A stretch of 64,000 bases of DNA from Reyranella sp. (lineage in GTDB: Bacteria; Pseudomonadota; Alphaproteobacteria; Reyranellales; Reyranellaceae). Below the pieces are notes generated by a model. It made no database searches. It was not told where the DNA came from and saw only the letters and a program-made list of their open reading frames with translations. Location of the stretch: NCBI GenBank assembly GCA_029946105.1, contig JAQSDW010000002.1, positions 1-64,000 of the forward strand. Direction: 5' to 3'. The position numbers and the translations under genes are program-made. Shown here in pieces: positions 26,716-36,325 of this stretch; position 1 is the first letter of the stretch, and every line of letters begins with the position of its first letter.

Positions 26716-27177
26716 GTGACCCCCTCGCCTGCAAAACATAGTCCCGAGGTCGAAATCTTCACCGACGGCGCGTGCAGCGGAAACCCCGGACCGGGTGGCT
26801 GGGGCACCATCCTGCGGATGGGAGAGAAGGAACGCGAGCTCTCGGGCGGCGAGGCTGCCACCACCAACAACCGCATGGAACTGATGGCGGCGATCGCCGG
26901 CCTCGAAGCGCTGCAGCGGCCTTGCAAGGTGCGGCTGACGACCGACAGCAAATACGTCCTCGATGGCGCCACCAAGTGGATCAAGGGCTGGAAGAAGAAC
27001 GGCTGGAAGACCGCCGACAAGAAGCCGGTGAAGAACGTCGACCTGTGGCAACGCCTCGATGCCGCGCATGCTCTGCACAAGGTCGACTGGCGCTGGGTCA
27101 AGGGCCACAGCGGTCACGCCGAGAACGAGCGCGTCGACGAACTCGCGCGCCAGGCCATCGAGAGGCTGAAGGCCTAG
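26716..27177 (+). CDS. rnhA: Ribonuclease HI
   Basis: Product of 153 aa from a GTG start. It degrades the RNA strand of RNA-DNA hybrids. The four catalytic acids are visible: [31 protein letters not shown] and [11 protein letters not shown] short direct repeat CTATGAGGGGCG lies just upstream across the thrB stop. Its stop codon overlaps that of the convergent regulator in a CTAG palindrome. Confidence 0.97.
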   Translation: MTPSPAKHSPEVEIFTDGACSGNPGPGGWGTILRMGEKERELSGGEAATTNNRMELMAAIAGLEALQRPCKVRLTTDSKYVLDGATKWIKGWKKNGWKTADKKPVKNVDLWQRLDAAHALHKVDWRWVKGHSGHAENERVDELARQAIERLKA

Positions 27178-27851
27178 GCGACTTTGCGACGCCGGCCGAT
27201 CCGATAGGCGCAGCGGCGGGCACCGGCCAGGATATGATCGACGCGTTCGACGGTGACGTCGCGGCCCAGCACCGCGCGGAAGATCGCCAACTCCGAACGG
27301 CACAGGCCCTGGCAAGCCGCCGCGGCGGCACAGATCGGACAGTGGTTCTCGACGAGCAGGAAGGCGCCGGGCTTTTCTTGCGTGACGCTCGCCATGTAGC
27401 CCTCGCGGGTTCGCAGGTCGGCGAGGGCCGCGAGCTTTCCCCGCAGGGAACGTCGTCGAGCGACGCCTTCGCCGTAGTCGGCGAGGCTCGTGCGCTCGCG
27501 GTGGCGCACCAGCCTCTCCACGCCGCGCGATCCAAAGACGGCCCGGGTGGCTTTCAGCAGATCGACCGTGAGGTCGGCATGGCGGTCGGGGAAGCGAGCG
27601 TGACCCTGATGGCTCAATCGCCAGTACTTCTTCGGCCGCCCCCGTCCTTCGCGCCGATCCTCGCTCTCGACCAGGCCGGCGCTCTCGAGACCGGCAAGGT
27701 GCTGGCGCGCACCCGCCGACGTCATGCCGAGGCGCGCACCGACATCGTTCGCGGTCTGCAAGCCGCGCATCTTGAGGTGGAACAGGACGCGATCCCGGTT
27801 GCGATCCTGATGACGATCCTGGTTGCTAGCCGGGGCCTTGGCTTGACGCAT
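27174..27851 (-). CDS. Winged-helix transcriptional regulator with C-terminal Cys cluster (COG2345-like)
   Basis: Product of 225 aa from ATG 27851; the track GTG at 27887 lies inside the operator. An N-terminal winged helix (LHMKMRGLQ-type helix and [20 protein letters not shown]) is followed by a sensor domain with [20 protein letters not shown] near the end. These four closely spaced Cys are likely to bind an Fe-S cluster or metal, as in SufR-like proteins. It is divergent from an MFS exporter with a palindrome between them, so it probably represses itself and the exporter. Confidence 0.85.
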   Translation of the reverse strand: MRQAKAPASNQDRHQDRNRDRVLFHLKMRGLQTANDVGARLGMTSAGARQHLAGLESAGLVESEDRREGRGRPKKYWRLSHQGHARFPDRHADLTVDLLKATRAVFGSRGVERLVRHRERTSLADYGEGVARRRSLRGKLAALADLRTREGYMASVTQEKPGAFLLVENHCPICAAAAACQGLCRSELAIFRAVLGRDVTVERVDHILAGARRCAYRIGRRRKVA

Positions 27852-27874
27852 GTCGGGGGAAATGCTCTTTTTTA

Positions 27875-27892
27875 AGAAAGTAAACACTTTCT
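27875..27892. promoter_or_regulatory. Operator palindrome between regulator and MFS gene
   Basis: AGAAAGT-AAAC-ACTTTCT (27875-27892) is a perfect 7-bp inverted repeat in an AT-rich stretch, 24 bp before the regulator ATG and 66 bp before the MFS start. It is the obvious candidate site for the neighbouring regulator. Confidence 0.65.
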
Positions 27893-27957
27893 AAAATAAA
27901 CCCGAAGCCGGCGACGCGCAACCGCGGGCGGTCGGTCTCCCGGAGGAAGCGACAGGC

Positions 27958-29373
27958 ATGCCGCAGAGTTCGGCCCAGGATGGATGGCGGTCGCTTCTCC
28001 GGCCGGAATGGATTCCGGCGCTGGCCGTTCTTCTGGGCGGCGTGCTGCTGCATTCGATGAACGTGCTGATGCTGGCGACGATTCTGCCGACCGTCGTCGG
28101 CGAGCTTGGCGGTGCGGCGATGATGAGCTGGCCGACGACCGCGTTCCTCGCCTCCTCGATCGTGGCGGCTACCTGCACCGGACTGCTGACGGCCGTGGCC
28201 GGCGCCCGGGCGACCTTTTGCGCCGGCGCGATCATATTCGGGATCGGCGCGTTGCTCTGCGCGCTGGCGCCGGCGATGGGCTTAGTCATCGCCGGCCGGT
28301 TCGTCCAGGGCTTCGGCGGCGGATTGTTGTCGGCCGTGGCCTATGTGCTTGTGCGCGGCACCTTTCCCGAAGCGACCTGGGCGCGGGCGATTGCGCTGCT
28401 GTCGGGCATTTGGAGCGTGTCGATCCTCGTGGGGCCGCTCGTCGGTGGCTTGTTCGTGCGTTATGGCGACTGGCGCAGCGGCTTCCTGGCAATCGCGGCC
28501 ATCTCCGGCGTGCTGGCGATTAGCGCCTTCCGCACCCTGCCGGCGGTGGCGCATCAACGCTCGGCGATACGGCGCGTGCCGGCAGGCCGCGTCGCCCTCA
28601 TCTGTGCCGCGATTGCCGGCACCTCCTCGGCAGCGATCGTCGCCTCGCCGGTCGCGAAGGTGGCGTTGCTTGTCGTGGCGGTCGCCTCGCTGGCGGCGAT
28701 GCTGCGGCTCGATCGTCGTGCGACGTCGCCGCTACTGCCGAGCGACGCCTTCTCGCTTCGAACGCCGACCGGCGTCGGACTGTGGCTCGTCCTGCTGGTC
28801 TGCGTGACCTATAGCCCACTGCAGATCTACGTGCCGGTCTTCCTGCAGAGCCTGCACGGGCTGGATCCTCTTTCCGCGGGCTATGCCGTGGCCGGCGCTT
28901 CCCTCGGATGGACCGCCGCGGCCCTCCTCGTCGCCGGCGCGGCGGGCGCCTGGCCCGACCGGTTGATGCTGATCGGCCCGGCGACCATGGGGATCGGCCT
29001 GCTGGCCGTCGCCGTACTGACGCCGTGGCATCCCCTGCCGCTGTTTCCCGCGATCGTGCTGGTGGGCGTGGGCATCGGCCTGTGTTGGGCTTTCATCGCG
29101 CAACGCGTCATGAGCAGCGCCCGACCGGGCGACGAAGCGGTTGCCGCGTCGTCGGTGGCGACCGTGCAGCAGATGGGATTCGCGTTGGGGGCGGCGCTCG
29201 CCGGACTGGCGGCCAACGTCAGCGGCTTTTCGGCCGACGTCGGAAGTGCCGGCCTTACGGCCGCTGCTTTCTGGGTGCCGACCAGCTTTGTGGCCTTCGC
29301 CGCCGTTGCCTGCCTGGCAAGCCTGCGCTTGCGCCACTTGGGGCCGACGAAGGGGCAGCCGGCGAAGAGCTAA
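27958..29373 (+). CDS. MFS transporter
   Basis: Product of 471 aa with 12-14 membrane segments and conserved inner loop VAGARATFCAGA after segment 2, GRFVQGFGGGLLSAVAYVLV in segment 4, and SVATVQQMGFALGAALAG late in the protein. It resembles DHA-type drug exporters. The cargo is unknown. Divergent placement from a Cys-cluster regulator suggests induction by a redox-active or electrophilic compound. Its stop overlaps that of the convergent gene. Confidence 0.9.
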   Translation: MPQSSAQDGWRSLLRPEWIPALAVLLGGVLLHSMNVLMLATILPTVVGELGGAAMMSWPTTAFLASSIVAATCTGLLTAVAGARATFCAGAIIFGIGALLCALAPAMGLVIAGRFVQGFGGGLLSAVAYVLVRGTFPEATWARAIALLSGIWSVSILVGPLVGGLFVRYGDWRSGFLAIAAISGVLAISAFRTLPAVAHQRSAIRRVPAGRVALICAAIAGTSSAAIVASPVAKVALLVVAVASLAAMLRLDRRATSPLLPSDAFSLRTPTGVGLWLVLLVCVTYSPLQIYVPVFLQSLHGLDPLSAGYAVAGASLGWTAAALLVAGAAGAWPDRLMLIGPATMGIGLLAVAVLTPWHPLPLFPAIVLVGVGIGLCWAFIAQRVMSSARPGDEAVAASSVATVQQMGFALGAALAGLAANVSGFSADVGSAGLTAAAFWVPTSFVAFAAVACLASLRLRHLGPTKGQPAKS

Positions 29374-30011
29374 CCCCGCTTAGGCTGCGTCGGAACGGGC
29401 TTCTTTTCGACCGGCTTTTCGTAGACGAGATCGAAGGCCTCGCGCGTGCCGTCGCAGGGATTGTCGCCCTCGGCGAGACGCCATACCTGCGACTTGCCGG
29501 AACGGCGGAAGGTGAGCGTGCCCGCGACCTTGCAGGGCGTGCCCTTCTCGACCTTGGCGACCCGGAAGGCCACTTCGCCCCGGATCTGGACGACTCCGGC
29601 CGAGATGCGCTCGACCACGCCGTCGATCGACGTCCAGTCGCCCTCGGTGCCGGGCGCCACGCTGTCGAGCCGACCCTTGATCGTCCAGAGACCGCCCTGC
29701 TTGGTCACCGCGACGTCGCCCGACTTGGCGCCCTTGATCTTGGCGTAGCGGCCCCAGACGATCTTGCGTGCATCGATGAAGAGCTGCGCCTCGACGTCGG
29801 ACTGGATATCGGTCCGGTCGATCTTGGCCTGGCCGGTCGCCGCCAGCGGCGAAGCAAGCCCGGAGGTCGGCGCGCCCTGCTGCACGGTCGGCGCCTGCTG
29901 CGGCGGCGGGGCGGGATACATCGGCGTGGCCGGCGGTTGTTGCTGTTGCTGGGCAGCGGCGACGCCGGGGATCAGGAAGAGGAGCGCGATCGTCGAGATG
30001 AGTCGGTTCAT
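29370..30011 (-). CDS. Secreted protein of unknown function with Gln/Pro-rich linker
   Basis: Product of 213 aa from ATG 30011. A signal peptide (MNRLISTIALLFLIPGVAAA) is followed by a QQQQQPP low-complexity stretch to about residue 60 and then a globular, probably beta-rich domain with two Cys (about 165 and 190). No family recognised. The C-terminus is Lys/Pro-rich. It lies 34 bp after the TPR gene and may be co-transcribed. Confidence 0.75.
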   Translation of the reverse strand: MNRLISTIALLFLIPGVAAAQQQQQPPATPMYPAPPPQQAPTVQQGAPTSGLASPLAATGQAKIDRTDIQSDVEAQLFIDARKIVWGRYAKIKGAKSGDVAVTKQGGLWTIKGRLDSVAPGTEGDWTSIDGVVERISAGVVQIRGEVAFRVAKVEKGTPCKVAGTLTFRRSGKSQVWRLAEGDNPCDGTREAFDLVYEKPVEKKPVPTQPKRG

Positions 30012-30045
30012 TGCCTTGGCTCTTACCTCAGTCATTGCCGCCATA

Positions 30046-30891
30046 CTACCGCTTCCCACCGCTTTTGGGCGGGGCGTTTGGCGCAGGCGGCGTGCCGGTC
30101 GCGGCAGGAGGCGTCACGGCCGCCGGCTGTTGGCCATCCAGCCCCGCCTGGGCCCGCCGCGCCGCGTCGGAGCCGGGCGGGACGATGCGCAGCACCCGGT
30201 TGAAGTCGTCGTTGGCCTGGCCCCGGTTGCCCTGCGCCAGATTGATGAAGCCGCGTTCCAGCAGGGCCTCGGTATGGTCGGGCGCGATCCGCAGCGCGCG
30301 GACGACATCGGCCATGGCCTGGGACGGCTTGCGGGCGTTGCGCCAGGCGGCGGCCCGCAGCACGAGGAGCTCGACGTCGTCGGGCCGCAGGCGCAGCGCC
30401 TGGTCGAGATCGGAAATCGCGCGCGGCCATTGCGACATGGCGGCATAGCTGAGCGCGCGATCGATCCACAGGTCGGCATCGTTGGACTTGAGGTCGAGCG
30501 CGCGGCTCTGCGCTTCCGCCGCCTTCTCGGCCTGGCCCCCCTCGAGCCACGCCTGGCCGGCCTGGGCCCACAGTTCGGCCCGCAGGCCGGGGCGATCCTG
30601 GCCCATGTCGCGGGCGATCGCCTCGAACTGCGCACCCGCCTGGGAATATTTGCCGGCCTGGAACATGGCGACGGCCACGCAATGGCGCGCACCCAGGCCG
30701 CCACCCTCGGCATTCCACTTCTCCGCCATCGGCAGCGCCCGGAGCGGCTCGCGACGCGCCAGCTTCATGCACTCGGTGTAGCGCAACAGATGATCGGGCG
30801 TGCTTTCGAACGGGCTGAGGCCCTGGCCCGCTCCCGGCGAGGCCAAGCCAAGAGCCAGAAGGGCGACGAGAACGAGGCGTCGAAACATCAT
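30046..30891 (-). CDS. Tetratricopeptide repeat protein, exported
   Basis: Product of 281 aa from ATG 30891; the track start at 31248 reads antisense to the epimerase gene. A signal peptide (FRRLVLVALLALGLASPGAG) is followed by four or so TPR units, for example AELWAQAGQAWLEGGQAEKA and ADLWIDRALSYAAMSQW, and a Pro/Ala-rich tail. TPRs mediate protein contacts; the partner is unknown. Confidence 0.85.
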   Translation of the reverse strand: MMFRRLVLVALLALGLASPGAGQGLSPFESTPDHLLRYTECMKLARREPLRALPMAEKWNAEGGGLGARHCVAVAMFQAGKYSQAGAQFEAIARDMGQDRPGLRAELWAQAGQAWLEGGQAEKAAEAQSRALDLKSNDADLWIDRALSYAAMSQWPRAISDLDQALRLRPDDVELLVLRAAAWRNARKPSQAMADVVRALRIAPDHTEALLERGFINLAQGNRGQANDDFNRVLRIVPPGSDAARRAQAGLDGQQPAAVTPPAATGTPPAPNAPPKSGGKR

Positions 30892-30927
30892 CCTTGAAAA
30901 GAACCCCGCCAGAGCGATTCTGACAAG

Positions 30928-31794
30928 ATGACCAAACGCCTTTTCATTTTCGGCCTGGGCTACAGCGGCCTTGAAATCGCCCAGCTCGCCAAGGCCGAAG
31001 GCTGGACCGTGGCCGGCACCTGCCGAAGTGCTGAAAAAGCCGCCAGCCTGCGGGCGGGCGGCATCGAGACGCATGTGTTCGACGGCACCGCTCCGCTGTC
31101 CGCCGCGGCGTTTGGCGACAGCTCGCACGTTGTCTGCACAATCGCGCCGGGCCACGCGGGCGATCCCGCGCTCCGCCTCGCGACGCCGCTGCTGAGGCAG
31201 GCGCCATGGCTGGGCTACCTCTCGACCGTCGGTGTCTACGGCGATCACGGCGGCGGCTGGGTCGACGAGGAAACGCCGCCCAGTCCCGGCAAGCCGCGCA
31301 GTCTCGAACGCCTGGCGGCCGAGCGCGGCTGGCAGGCGATGGCGCTCGAGGCCGGCGCCAAGCTCGACATCTTCCGGCTGCCCGGCATCTACGGCCCGGG
31401 GCGCAGCGCGCTCGACCAGGTGAAGGCGGGCACGGCGCGGCGCATCGACAAGCCCGGCCAGATCTTTTCACGCGCCCATGTCGCCGACATCGCCGCCACC
31501 GTCGTGAAGGCGATGACCTCGCCGCATCCCGGCAGCCTCTACAACGTGGCCGACGACCTGCCGGTCTCGACCGGCGAGGTGGTGGCCTTCGCCTGCGAGC
31601 TGTTGGGCGTGCCGGTGCCGTCGTCGATTCCGTGGGAGGAGGCGGCGCCGGCGATGAGCGACATGGCCCGCTCCTTCTATTCCGAGAGCCGGCGTATCCG
31701 GAACGACAAGATAAAACGCAAGCTCGGCGTCGTGCTCAAGTACCCGACCTATCGCGAAGGCCTGACCGCTATCCTGAAAGCTCCTCAACCGTAG
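30928..31794 (+). CDS. NAD(P)-dependent epimerase/dehydratase-like SDR protein
   Basis: Product of 288 aa of the extended SDR fold. The nucleotide loop is LFIFGLGYSGLEIA (GxGxxG). A YGDHGGGW segment and RLPGIYGPGR match YeeZ-like epimerase relatives. The regular YxxxK pair is not obvious, as in other YeeZ-type proteins, so catalysis as an epimerase is doubtful. The 3' end overlaps the convergent hydrolase gene by 26 bp. Confidence 0.85.
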   Translation: MTKRLFIFGLGYSGLEIAQLAKAEGWTVAGTCRSAEKAASLRAGGIETHVFDGTAPLSAAAFGDSSHVVCTIAPGHAGDPALRLATPLLRQAPWLGYLSTVGVYGDHGGGWVDEETPPSPGKPRSLERLAAERGWQAMALEAGAKLDIFRLPGIYGPGRSALDQVKAGTARRIDKPGQIFSRAHVADIAATVVKAMTSPHPGSLYNVADDLPVSTGEVVAFACELLGVPVPSSIPWEEAAPAMSDMARSFYSESRRIRNDKIKRKLGVVLKYPTYREGLTAILKAPQP

Positions 31795-32515
31795 CGATCA
31801 GGCGGGCTATGTCGGCCGACGTGCTGAGGCGATGGTCGCCGCCCTTGATCAGGGTGGTGATCACCTCGGGCGCCTCGAGATGCTGCGCGATCTGCAGCGA
31901 GTACTCCCACGGCACGTCGGGATCGCTCTGGCCGTGCAGCAGGCGCACCGGACAGGGCAGCGTCAGTTTCTTGTCGAGCAGCAGATGATTGCGCCCCTCC
32001 TCGATCAGCTTCCAGGTGAAGACCGAGGGCTCGGGCGAATATTGCGAGGGCCGTTCCAGCCGTCCGTCGCGCTCCAGCGCGATGCGATCCTGGGCCGAGA
32101 GCCCCTTCAGCAGCATGCGTTCGGTGAAGTCGGGTGCGGCCGCGATCAGCACCATTCCGGCCAGGCGTTGCGGCCGGGCGCGTGCCACGAGAAGCGACAG
32201 CCAGCCACCCATGCTCGATCCCACCAGCACCAGCGGACCGGTGGTGAGCTGGTCGATGGCCGCGAGCGAGTCATCGAGCCAGCGGCCGATCGTGCCATCC
32301 TCGAAACGGCCCGACGACTGGCCGTGGCCGAGATAGTCGAAGCGCAGAAAGGCGCGGCCCGTGCGTTGCGCCCAGTCCTCGAGTGCCACAGCCTTGGTGC
32401 CGGTCATGTCGGAGCGGAAGCCGCCGAGGAAGATCACGGTGGGCGCACGGCCCCTGGTTTTCGCATAGGCGACGCGATTGCCGTCGGGGCGCTGAAGCCG
32501 CTCGACTCTACCCAC
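31769..32515 (-). CDS. Alpha/beta hydrolase
   Basis: Product of 248 aa. The nucleophile elbow GSSMGG, the oxyanion region FLGGFRSDM, an acid in HGQSDPDVPW and the final His in GGDHRLST form a complete triad. It resembles ABHD10-type thioesterases. Substrate unknown. It is divergent from the glycosyltransferase gene with 61 bp between. Confidence 0.9.
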   Translation of the reverse strand: MGRVERLQRPDGNRVAYAKTRGRAPTVIFLGGFRSDMTGTKAVALEDWAQRTGRAFLRFDYLGHGQSSGRFEDGTIGRWLDDSLAAIDQLTTGPLVLVGSSMGGWLSLLVARARPQRLAGMVLIAAAPDFTERMLLKGLSAQDRIALERDGRLERPSQYSPEPSVFTWKLIEEGRNHLLLDKKLTLPCPVRLLHGQSDPDVPWEYSLQIAQHLEAPEVITTLIKGGDHRLSTSADIARLIATVEELSG

Positions 32516-32576
32516 GTTGCCCCTCCCGTGTTACCTGCTCGGTCTCCATCTCCACTCTTACGAAAAATAGAACGCC

Positions 32577-33704
32577 GTGTCCGCGCCCAAGCTTCTTCAG
32601 ATCGTGCCCACCCTCGCCGGCGGCGGCCTCGCCCGCGCCACGCTCGATACGGCGCAGGCCGTGATCGCGGCGGGCGGTTCGGCGCTGGTTGCCTCGCCGG
32701 GCGGCGCCATGGTGCCCGACCTCCTGCGGCTGCGCGCCACGCACATCGAGCTGCCGGTCGACGGCAACCGGCTGTGGGGCCGACTCGCGCTGCCGCGCAA
32801 GCTGGCAAGTTCGCTGCGCGACGCCCGCGTCGATGTCGTGCAGGCCCGCTCGCCCGCCACCGCCTGGATCGCCCGCGCGCTTGCCCGGCGGCTCGGCAAG
32901 AAGTGGATCGCCACGCTGCATCGCCCGTTCGTCGCCGACGACCTGATGGGCCGCTTCCTCGAGCGCCGCCAGATGCGCGCCGATGCCGTGATCGCGGTGT
33001 CCGAGCATGTCGCGCGCGATGCCGGGCAACGCTTTCCGGCCCTCGCCGACCGCCTCGAAACCATTTCGCCCGGCATCAACTTCGATCGCTTCGATCCGGC
33101 GATCGTGCGCGCCGACCGGGTGATCCGCCTCGCGGCCGACCTGCGCGTGCCCGACGGCAAGCATCTCGTGCTCTGCCCGGCGCGCCTGGGCGAGGACAAC
33201 GGCCAGAAGATCCTGATCGAGGCGCTGCGGCTGCTCGGCCGCGACGACGTGTTCTGCCTGCTGCTGGGCTCGGCCGGCGCGCCGACGCCGTTCGAACGCG
33301 AACTCGAGCGCGCCATCGAGGCGGCCGAGCTGCACGGCCGGATGCAGATCGGCCCCTACGTCGACGACATGCCGGCGGCCTACATGCTGGCCGACGTGGT
33401 GGTGGCGACCGGCGGCAGCCGGCAGGGCTTCAGCCGCACGCTGGTCGAGGCCCAGGCGATGGGCCGGCCGGTGGTGGCCGAGGATGGCGGAGGTGCTGCC
33501 GAAACGCTGCGGCCCGAGGTGACGGGCTGGCTGGCGCCGCCGGGCGACGCCGCGGCGCTGGCGGAGGCGCTGCGGAGCGCGCTGTCGCTCTCGACCGAGC
33601 GCCGCGCCGAGGTCGCGCGTGCCGCCCAAGAGCATGTCCGTGGCCGCTACGCGCTGGCCGAGGCCAACCAGCGCTTGCTGGCGCTCTACGAACGCCTGGC
33701 CTGA
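32577..33704 (+). CDS. Glycosyltransferase family 4 protein
   Basis: Product of 375 aa from a GTG start. It has the GT-B fold of family 4: N-terminal VPTLAGGGLARATLD for acceptor binding and C-terminal RQGFSRTLVEAQAMGRPVVA with the E-x7-E-type donor motif. It probably transfers a sugar to lipopolysaccharide or a related glycan at the inner membrane. No sugar pathway genes are adjacent to refine this. Confidence 0.92.
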   Translation: MSAPKLLQIVPTLAGGGLARATLDTAQAVIAAGGSALVASPGGAMVPDLLRLRATHIELPVDGNRLWGRLALPRKLASSLRDARVDVVQARSPATAWIARALARRLGKKWIATLHRPFVADDLMGRFLERRQMRADAVIAVSEHVARDAGQRFPALADRLETISPGINFDRFDPAIVRADRVIRLAADLRVPDGKHLVLCPARLGEDNGQKILIEALRLLGRDDVFCLLLGSAGAPTPFERELERAIEAAELHGRMQIGPYVDDMPAAYMLADVVVATGGSRQGFSRTLVEAQAMGRPVVAEDGGGAAETLRPEVTGWLAPPGDAAALAEALRSALSLSTERRAEVARAAQEHVRGRYALAEANQRLLALYERLA

Positions 33705-33706
33705 CC

Positions 33707-34168
33707 ATGCCCAGCCTGACCACTCTCGCCCTGCTTCTTGCCGTCGCTGCCGCTCCAGCCGTCGCGCAGATCCCGATGCCGCCGTCGGGTGGGCCGACCG
33801 GCCAGTTCCTCGGCCCGCCGACCGGCACGGTCGAGGATTTCATCGGCAGCTGGGATCTCACCTGGGAGGGCCCGACCGGCTCGGGTTGTCCGTGCAGTGG
33901 TGTGCTAACGATCGAATTGAAGCGCACGGCCAGCGGCGAGGGCCTGGTCGGCATTTGGTCGATGAAGGGTGCCGCCGCCACCCTGCGCGGGCCGGTGTCG
34001 TATCACCAGACTGTCTGGGCCGGCGACTTCGCCCAGCCCTTCGACAGCTCGGATTATCCGATGAAGGGCTCGTTCCGCCTGCTCGCCCGCGACAGCCGCA
34101 CGCTCACCGGCTCCTACCGCCGCGACGGTACCGCCGTTCCCTTCAGTTGGACGGCCACCCGCGACTGA
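33707..34168 (+). CDS. Small secreted protein of unknown function
   Basis: Product of 153 aa from ATG 33707, two bases after the glycosyltransferase stop. Signal peptide MPSLTTLALLLAVAAAPAVA, then a single beta-rich domain with GTVEDFIGSWDLTWEGPTG and two near-adjacent Cys (CPCSG). It looks like a lipocalin-type fold but no family is certain. Probably translated together with the upstream gene. Confidence 0.75.
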   Translation: MPSLTTLALLLAVAAAPAVAQIPMPPSGGPTGQFLGPPTGTVEDFIGSWDLTWEGPTGSGCPCSGVLTIELKRTASGEGLVGIWSMKGAAATLRGPVSYHQTVWAGDFAQPFDSSDYPMKGSFRLLARDSRTLTGSYRRDGTAVPFSWTATRD

Positions 34169-34188
34169 CCGCACGGCGGCCGCCCAAC

Positions 34189-34217
34189 TTGACTCTGGCG
34201 GGCCACGCAACTATCTC
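34189..34217 (+). promoter_or_regulatory. Promoter of the thrS leader
   Basis: TTGACT (34189-34194), 17 bp spacer, TATCTC (34212-34217). Transcription would start about 34224-34226, which coincides with the ATG of the Thr-rich leader ORF. Confidence 0.6.
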
Positions 34218-34224
34218 CGGCCCC

Positions 34225-34278
34225 ATGGACCGACTGTTCTTCAGCGCTCCGACGACACCCACCACCGACCGAACTTGA
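34225..34278 (+). CDS. Thr-rich leader peptide of thrS (putative, leaderless)
   Basis: A 17-codon ORF encodes [17 protein letters not shown], with five Thr in the last eight residues (acg aca acc acc act codons). It ends 103 bp before thrS and is followed by competing hairpins. Its ATG lies 8 bases after the -10 box, so the mRNA would begin with AUG, as known for the leaderless trpL of Sinorhizobium. No ribosome-binding site is needed or seen. The arrangement fits a ribosome-stalling attenuator sensing charged tRNA-Thr. Too short for the ORF track; translation is inferred. Confidence 0.6.
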   Translation: MDRLFFSAPTTPTTDRT

Positions 34279-34280
34279 TT

Positions 34281-34373
34281 CGGCCGGGCGCGCGCACTTG
34301 TGCCGCTTCCCGGCCGGCATCCGCCGACGCCCCGCGTCGGCCGATGGGCTGTGTTCGGATTCTTTCCAATCGG
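34281..34373 (+). promoter_or_regulatory. Candidate thrS attenuator hairpins
   Basis: CGGCCGGG (34281) pairs with CCCGGCCG (34309-34316). GCCGACGC (34323) pairs with GCGTCGGC (34334-34341). CCGAT (34341) pairs with ATCGG (34369-34373), next to the probable thrS ribosome-binding bases. CGGCCG occurs at three places (34281, 34311, 34339), so alternative pairings exclude each other. There is no long U tract, so control may act on translation or on rho rather than by an intrinsic terminator. Confidence 0.5.
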
Positions 34374-34381
34374 TGGTTGTC

Positions 34382-36325
34382 ATGATCAATATTTCCCTGC
34401 CGGACGGTTCGGTCCGGTCGTTCGATAAACCGGTGAACGGCGCCGAAATCGCCGCCTCGATCGGACCCGGCCTTGCCAAGGCAGCGCTCGCGCTGCGAGT
34501 CGACGGCAAGATGGTCGACCTCGGCCATGTCGTCGACCACGACGCCAAGATCGGCATCGTGACGTCGAAGGACCCGGCGGCGCTGGAACTGCTGCGTCAC
34601 GACGCGGCGCACGTGCTGGCCCAGGCCGTCCAGGAACTCTTCCCCGGCACGCAGATCACGTTCGGCCCATCAACCGAGGACGGCTTCTATTACGACTTCG
34701 TGCGCGCCGAGCCTTTCTCGCCGGACGACTTCGCCAAGATCGAGCAGCGGATGGGCGAGATCGTCGACCGCGACCTGCCGATCGTGCGCGAGGTCTGGGA
34801 TCGCGCCCGGATCAAGGACTACTTCGTACAGCACGGCGAGAAGTTCAAAGCCGAATGGGCCGACGAACTGCCGAAGGACGAGATCATTACCGTCTACAAG
34901 CAGGGCGACTGGCTCGACATGTGCCTGGGGCCGCACCTGCCCTCGACGGGCAAGCTCGGCAAGGCGTTCAAGCTCACGAAGGTGTCAGGCGCCTACTGGC
35001 GCGGCGACAAGAACAACGCCCAGCTCCAGCGCGTCTACGGCACTGTCTTCTTCTCCGACAAGGACCTGAAGGCCTACCTCATGCGCATCGAGGAGGCCGA
35101 GAAACGCGACCATCGCCGCCTCGGCCGCGAGATGGGCCTCTTCCATCAGCAGGAAGAAGCGGCCGGCATGGTGTTCTGGCACCCCAAGGGCTGGACGTTC
35201 TGGCGCACGCTCGAGAGCTATCTCAGACGCAAGCTCGAGGCCGGCGGCTATGTCGAGGTGAAGACGCCGCAGCTCGTCGACCGCAAGCTGTGGGAAGAAT
35301 CGGGCCACTGGGAGAAGTTCCGCGAGAACATGTATCTCAGCGAGAACGAGGATGGGCTGCGCGACTACATGGCCGATCCGGCGCATCGCATCTTCGCGTT
35401 GAAGCCGATGAACTGCCCGTGCCACGTGGAGATATTCAACGTCGGCCTCAGGAGCTATCGCGAGCTGCCGCTGCGCATGGCCGAGATGGGCTCATGCCAT
35501 CGCTTCGAGCCGTCGGGCGCCCTGCACGGCATCCTGCGCGTGCGCAACTTCACGCAGGACGACGCCCACATCTTCTGCACCGAAGACCAGATCGAAAGCG
35601 AGACGATCCGCTTCTGCAAGCTGCTCGACGAGGTCTATCGCGATCTGGGCTTCACGGACTATTTCGTGAAGTTCTCAGACCGGCCGCCGGTGCGCGCCGG
35701 CACGGACGCCGTGTGGGACCAGGCCGAGGGCGCGCTTCTGTCGGCCTCCAAGGCCGCCGGTCTCGACGTCATCCTCAATCCCGGCGAGGGCGCGTTCTAC
35801 GGCCCGAAGCTGGAGTTCGTGCTGCGCGACGCCATCGGCCGCGACTGGCAGTGCGGCACGCTGCAGGTCGACTTCGTGCTGCCCGAGCGGCTCGATGCGA
35901 CCTACGTGGCCGAGGACGGATCGCGCAAGCGGCCCGTCATGCTGCACCGCGCCATCTTCGGCAGCTTCGAGCGCATGATCGGTATTCTCATCGAGAATTA
36001 CGCCGGCCGCTTCCCGCTGTGGCTGGCGCCGACGCAAGCGGTGGTGGTCACGGTCGTGAACGACGCCGACGCCTATGCCAACGAAGTCGCCGACGCGCTC
36101 CGCGCCGTCGGCATGCGGGTCGACACCGATCTCAGCAACGAGAAGATCAACTACAAGGTCCGCGAGCACTCGCTGGCCCACGTGCCGCTGATCATCGCCG
36201 TCGGTCGGCGCGACATGGAGGCCCGTACGGTGGCCATCCGGCGCCTCGGTTCGGACAAGCAGGAGGTCCTTGAACTCGGGGCCGCCGTCACTACACTTTC
36301 AATTGGAGCCCGGCCGCCCTTCTAG
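34382..36325 (+). CDS. thrS: Threonyl-tRNA synthetase
   Basis: Product of 647 aa from ATG 34382; the track start at 34298 runs through the attenuator. Domains in order: TGS (about 1-65), second additional editing domain (65-240), class II catalytic core with the zinc ligand Cys in MNCPCH and motif 2 near [11 protein letters not shown]-type sequence, and the anticodon-binding domain (545-647). It charges tRNA-Thr. Preceded by the Thr-rich leader and followed by infC. Confidence 0.98.
   Translation: MINISLPDGSVRSFDKPVNGAEIAASIGPGLAKAALALRVDGKMVDLGHVVDHDAKIGIVTSKDPAALELLRHDAAHVLAQAVQELFPGTQITFGPSTEDGFYYDFVRAEPFSPDDFAKIEQRMGEIVDRDLPIVREVWDRARIKDYFVQHGEKFKAEWADELPKDEIITVYKQGDWLDMCLGPHLPSTGKLGKAFKLTKVSGAYWRGDKNNAQLQRVYGTVFFSDKDLKAYLMRIEEAEKRDHRRLGREMGLFHQQEEAAGMVFWHPKGWTFWRTLESYLRRKLEAGGYVEVKTPQLVDRKLWEESGHWEKFRENMYLSENEDGLRDYMADPAHRIFALKPMNCPCHVEIFNVGLRSYRELPLRMAEMGSCHRFEPSGALHGILRVRNFTQDDAHIFCTEDQIESETIRFCKLLDEVYRDLGFTDYFVKFSDRPPVRAGTDAVWDQAEGALLSASKAAGLDVILNPGEGAFYGPKLEFVLRDAIGRDWQCGTLQVDFVLPERLDATYVAEDGSRKRPVMLHRAIFGSFERMIGILIENYAGRFPLWLAPTQAVVVTVVNDADAYANEVADALRAVGMRVDTDLSNEKINYKVREHSLAHVPLIIAVGRRDMEARTVAIRRLGSDKQEVLELGAAVTTLSIGARPPF

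Noticed and set aside
31832-34168. 778-aa plus-strand ORF
   Set aside because: Runs through the hydrolase (antisense) and glycosyltransferase (wrong frame); only its last 153 codons are a real gene, annotated separately.
34298-34381. 84-bp 5' extension of thrS in the ORF track
   Set aside because: The extra residues overlap the hairpin region and are not part of the TGS domain; ATG 34382 gives the normal N-terminus.
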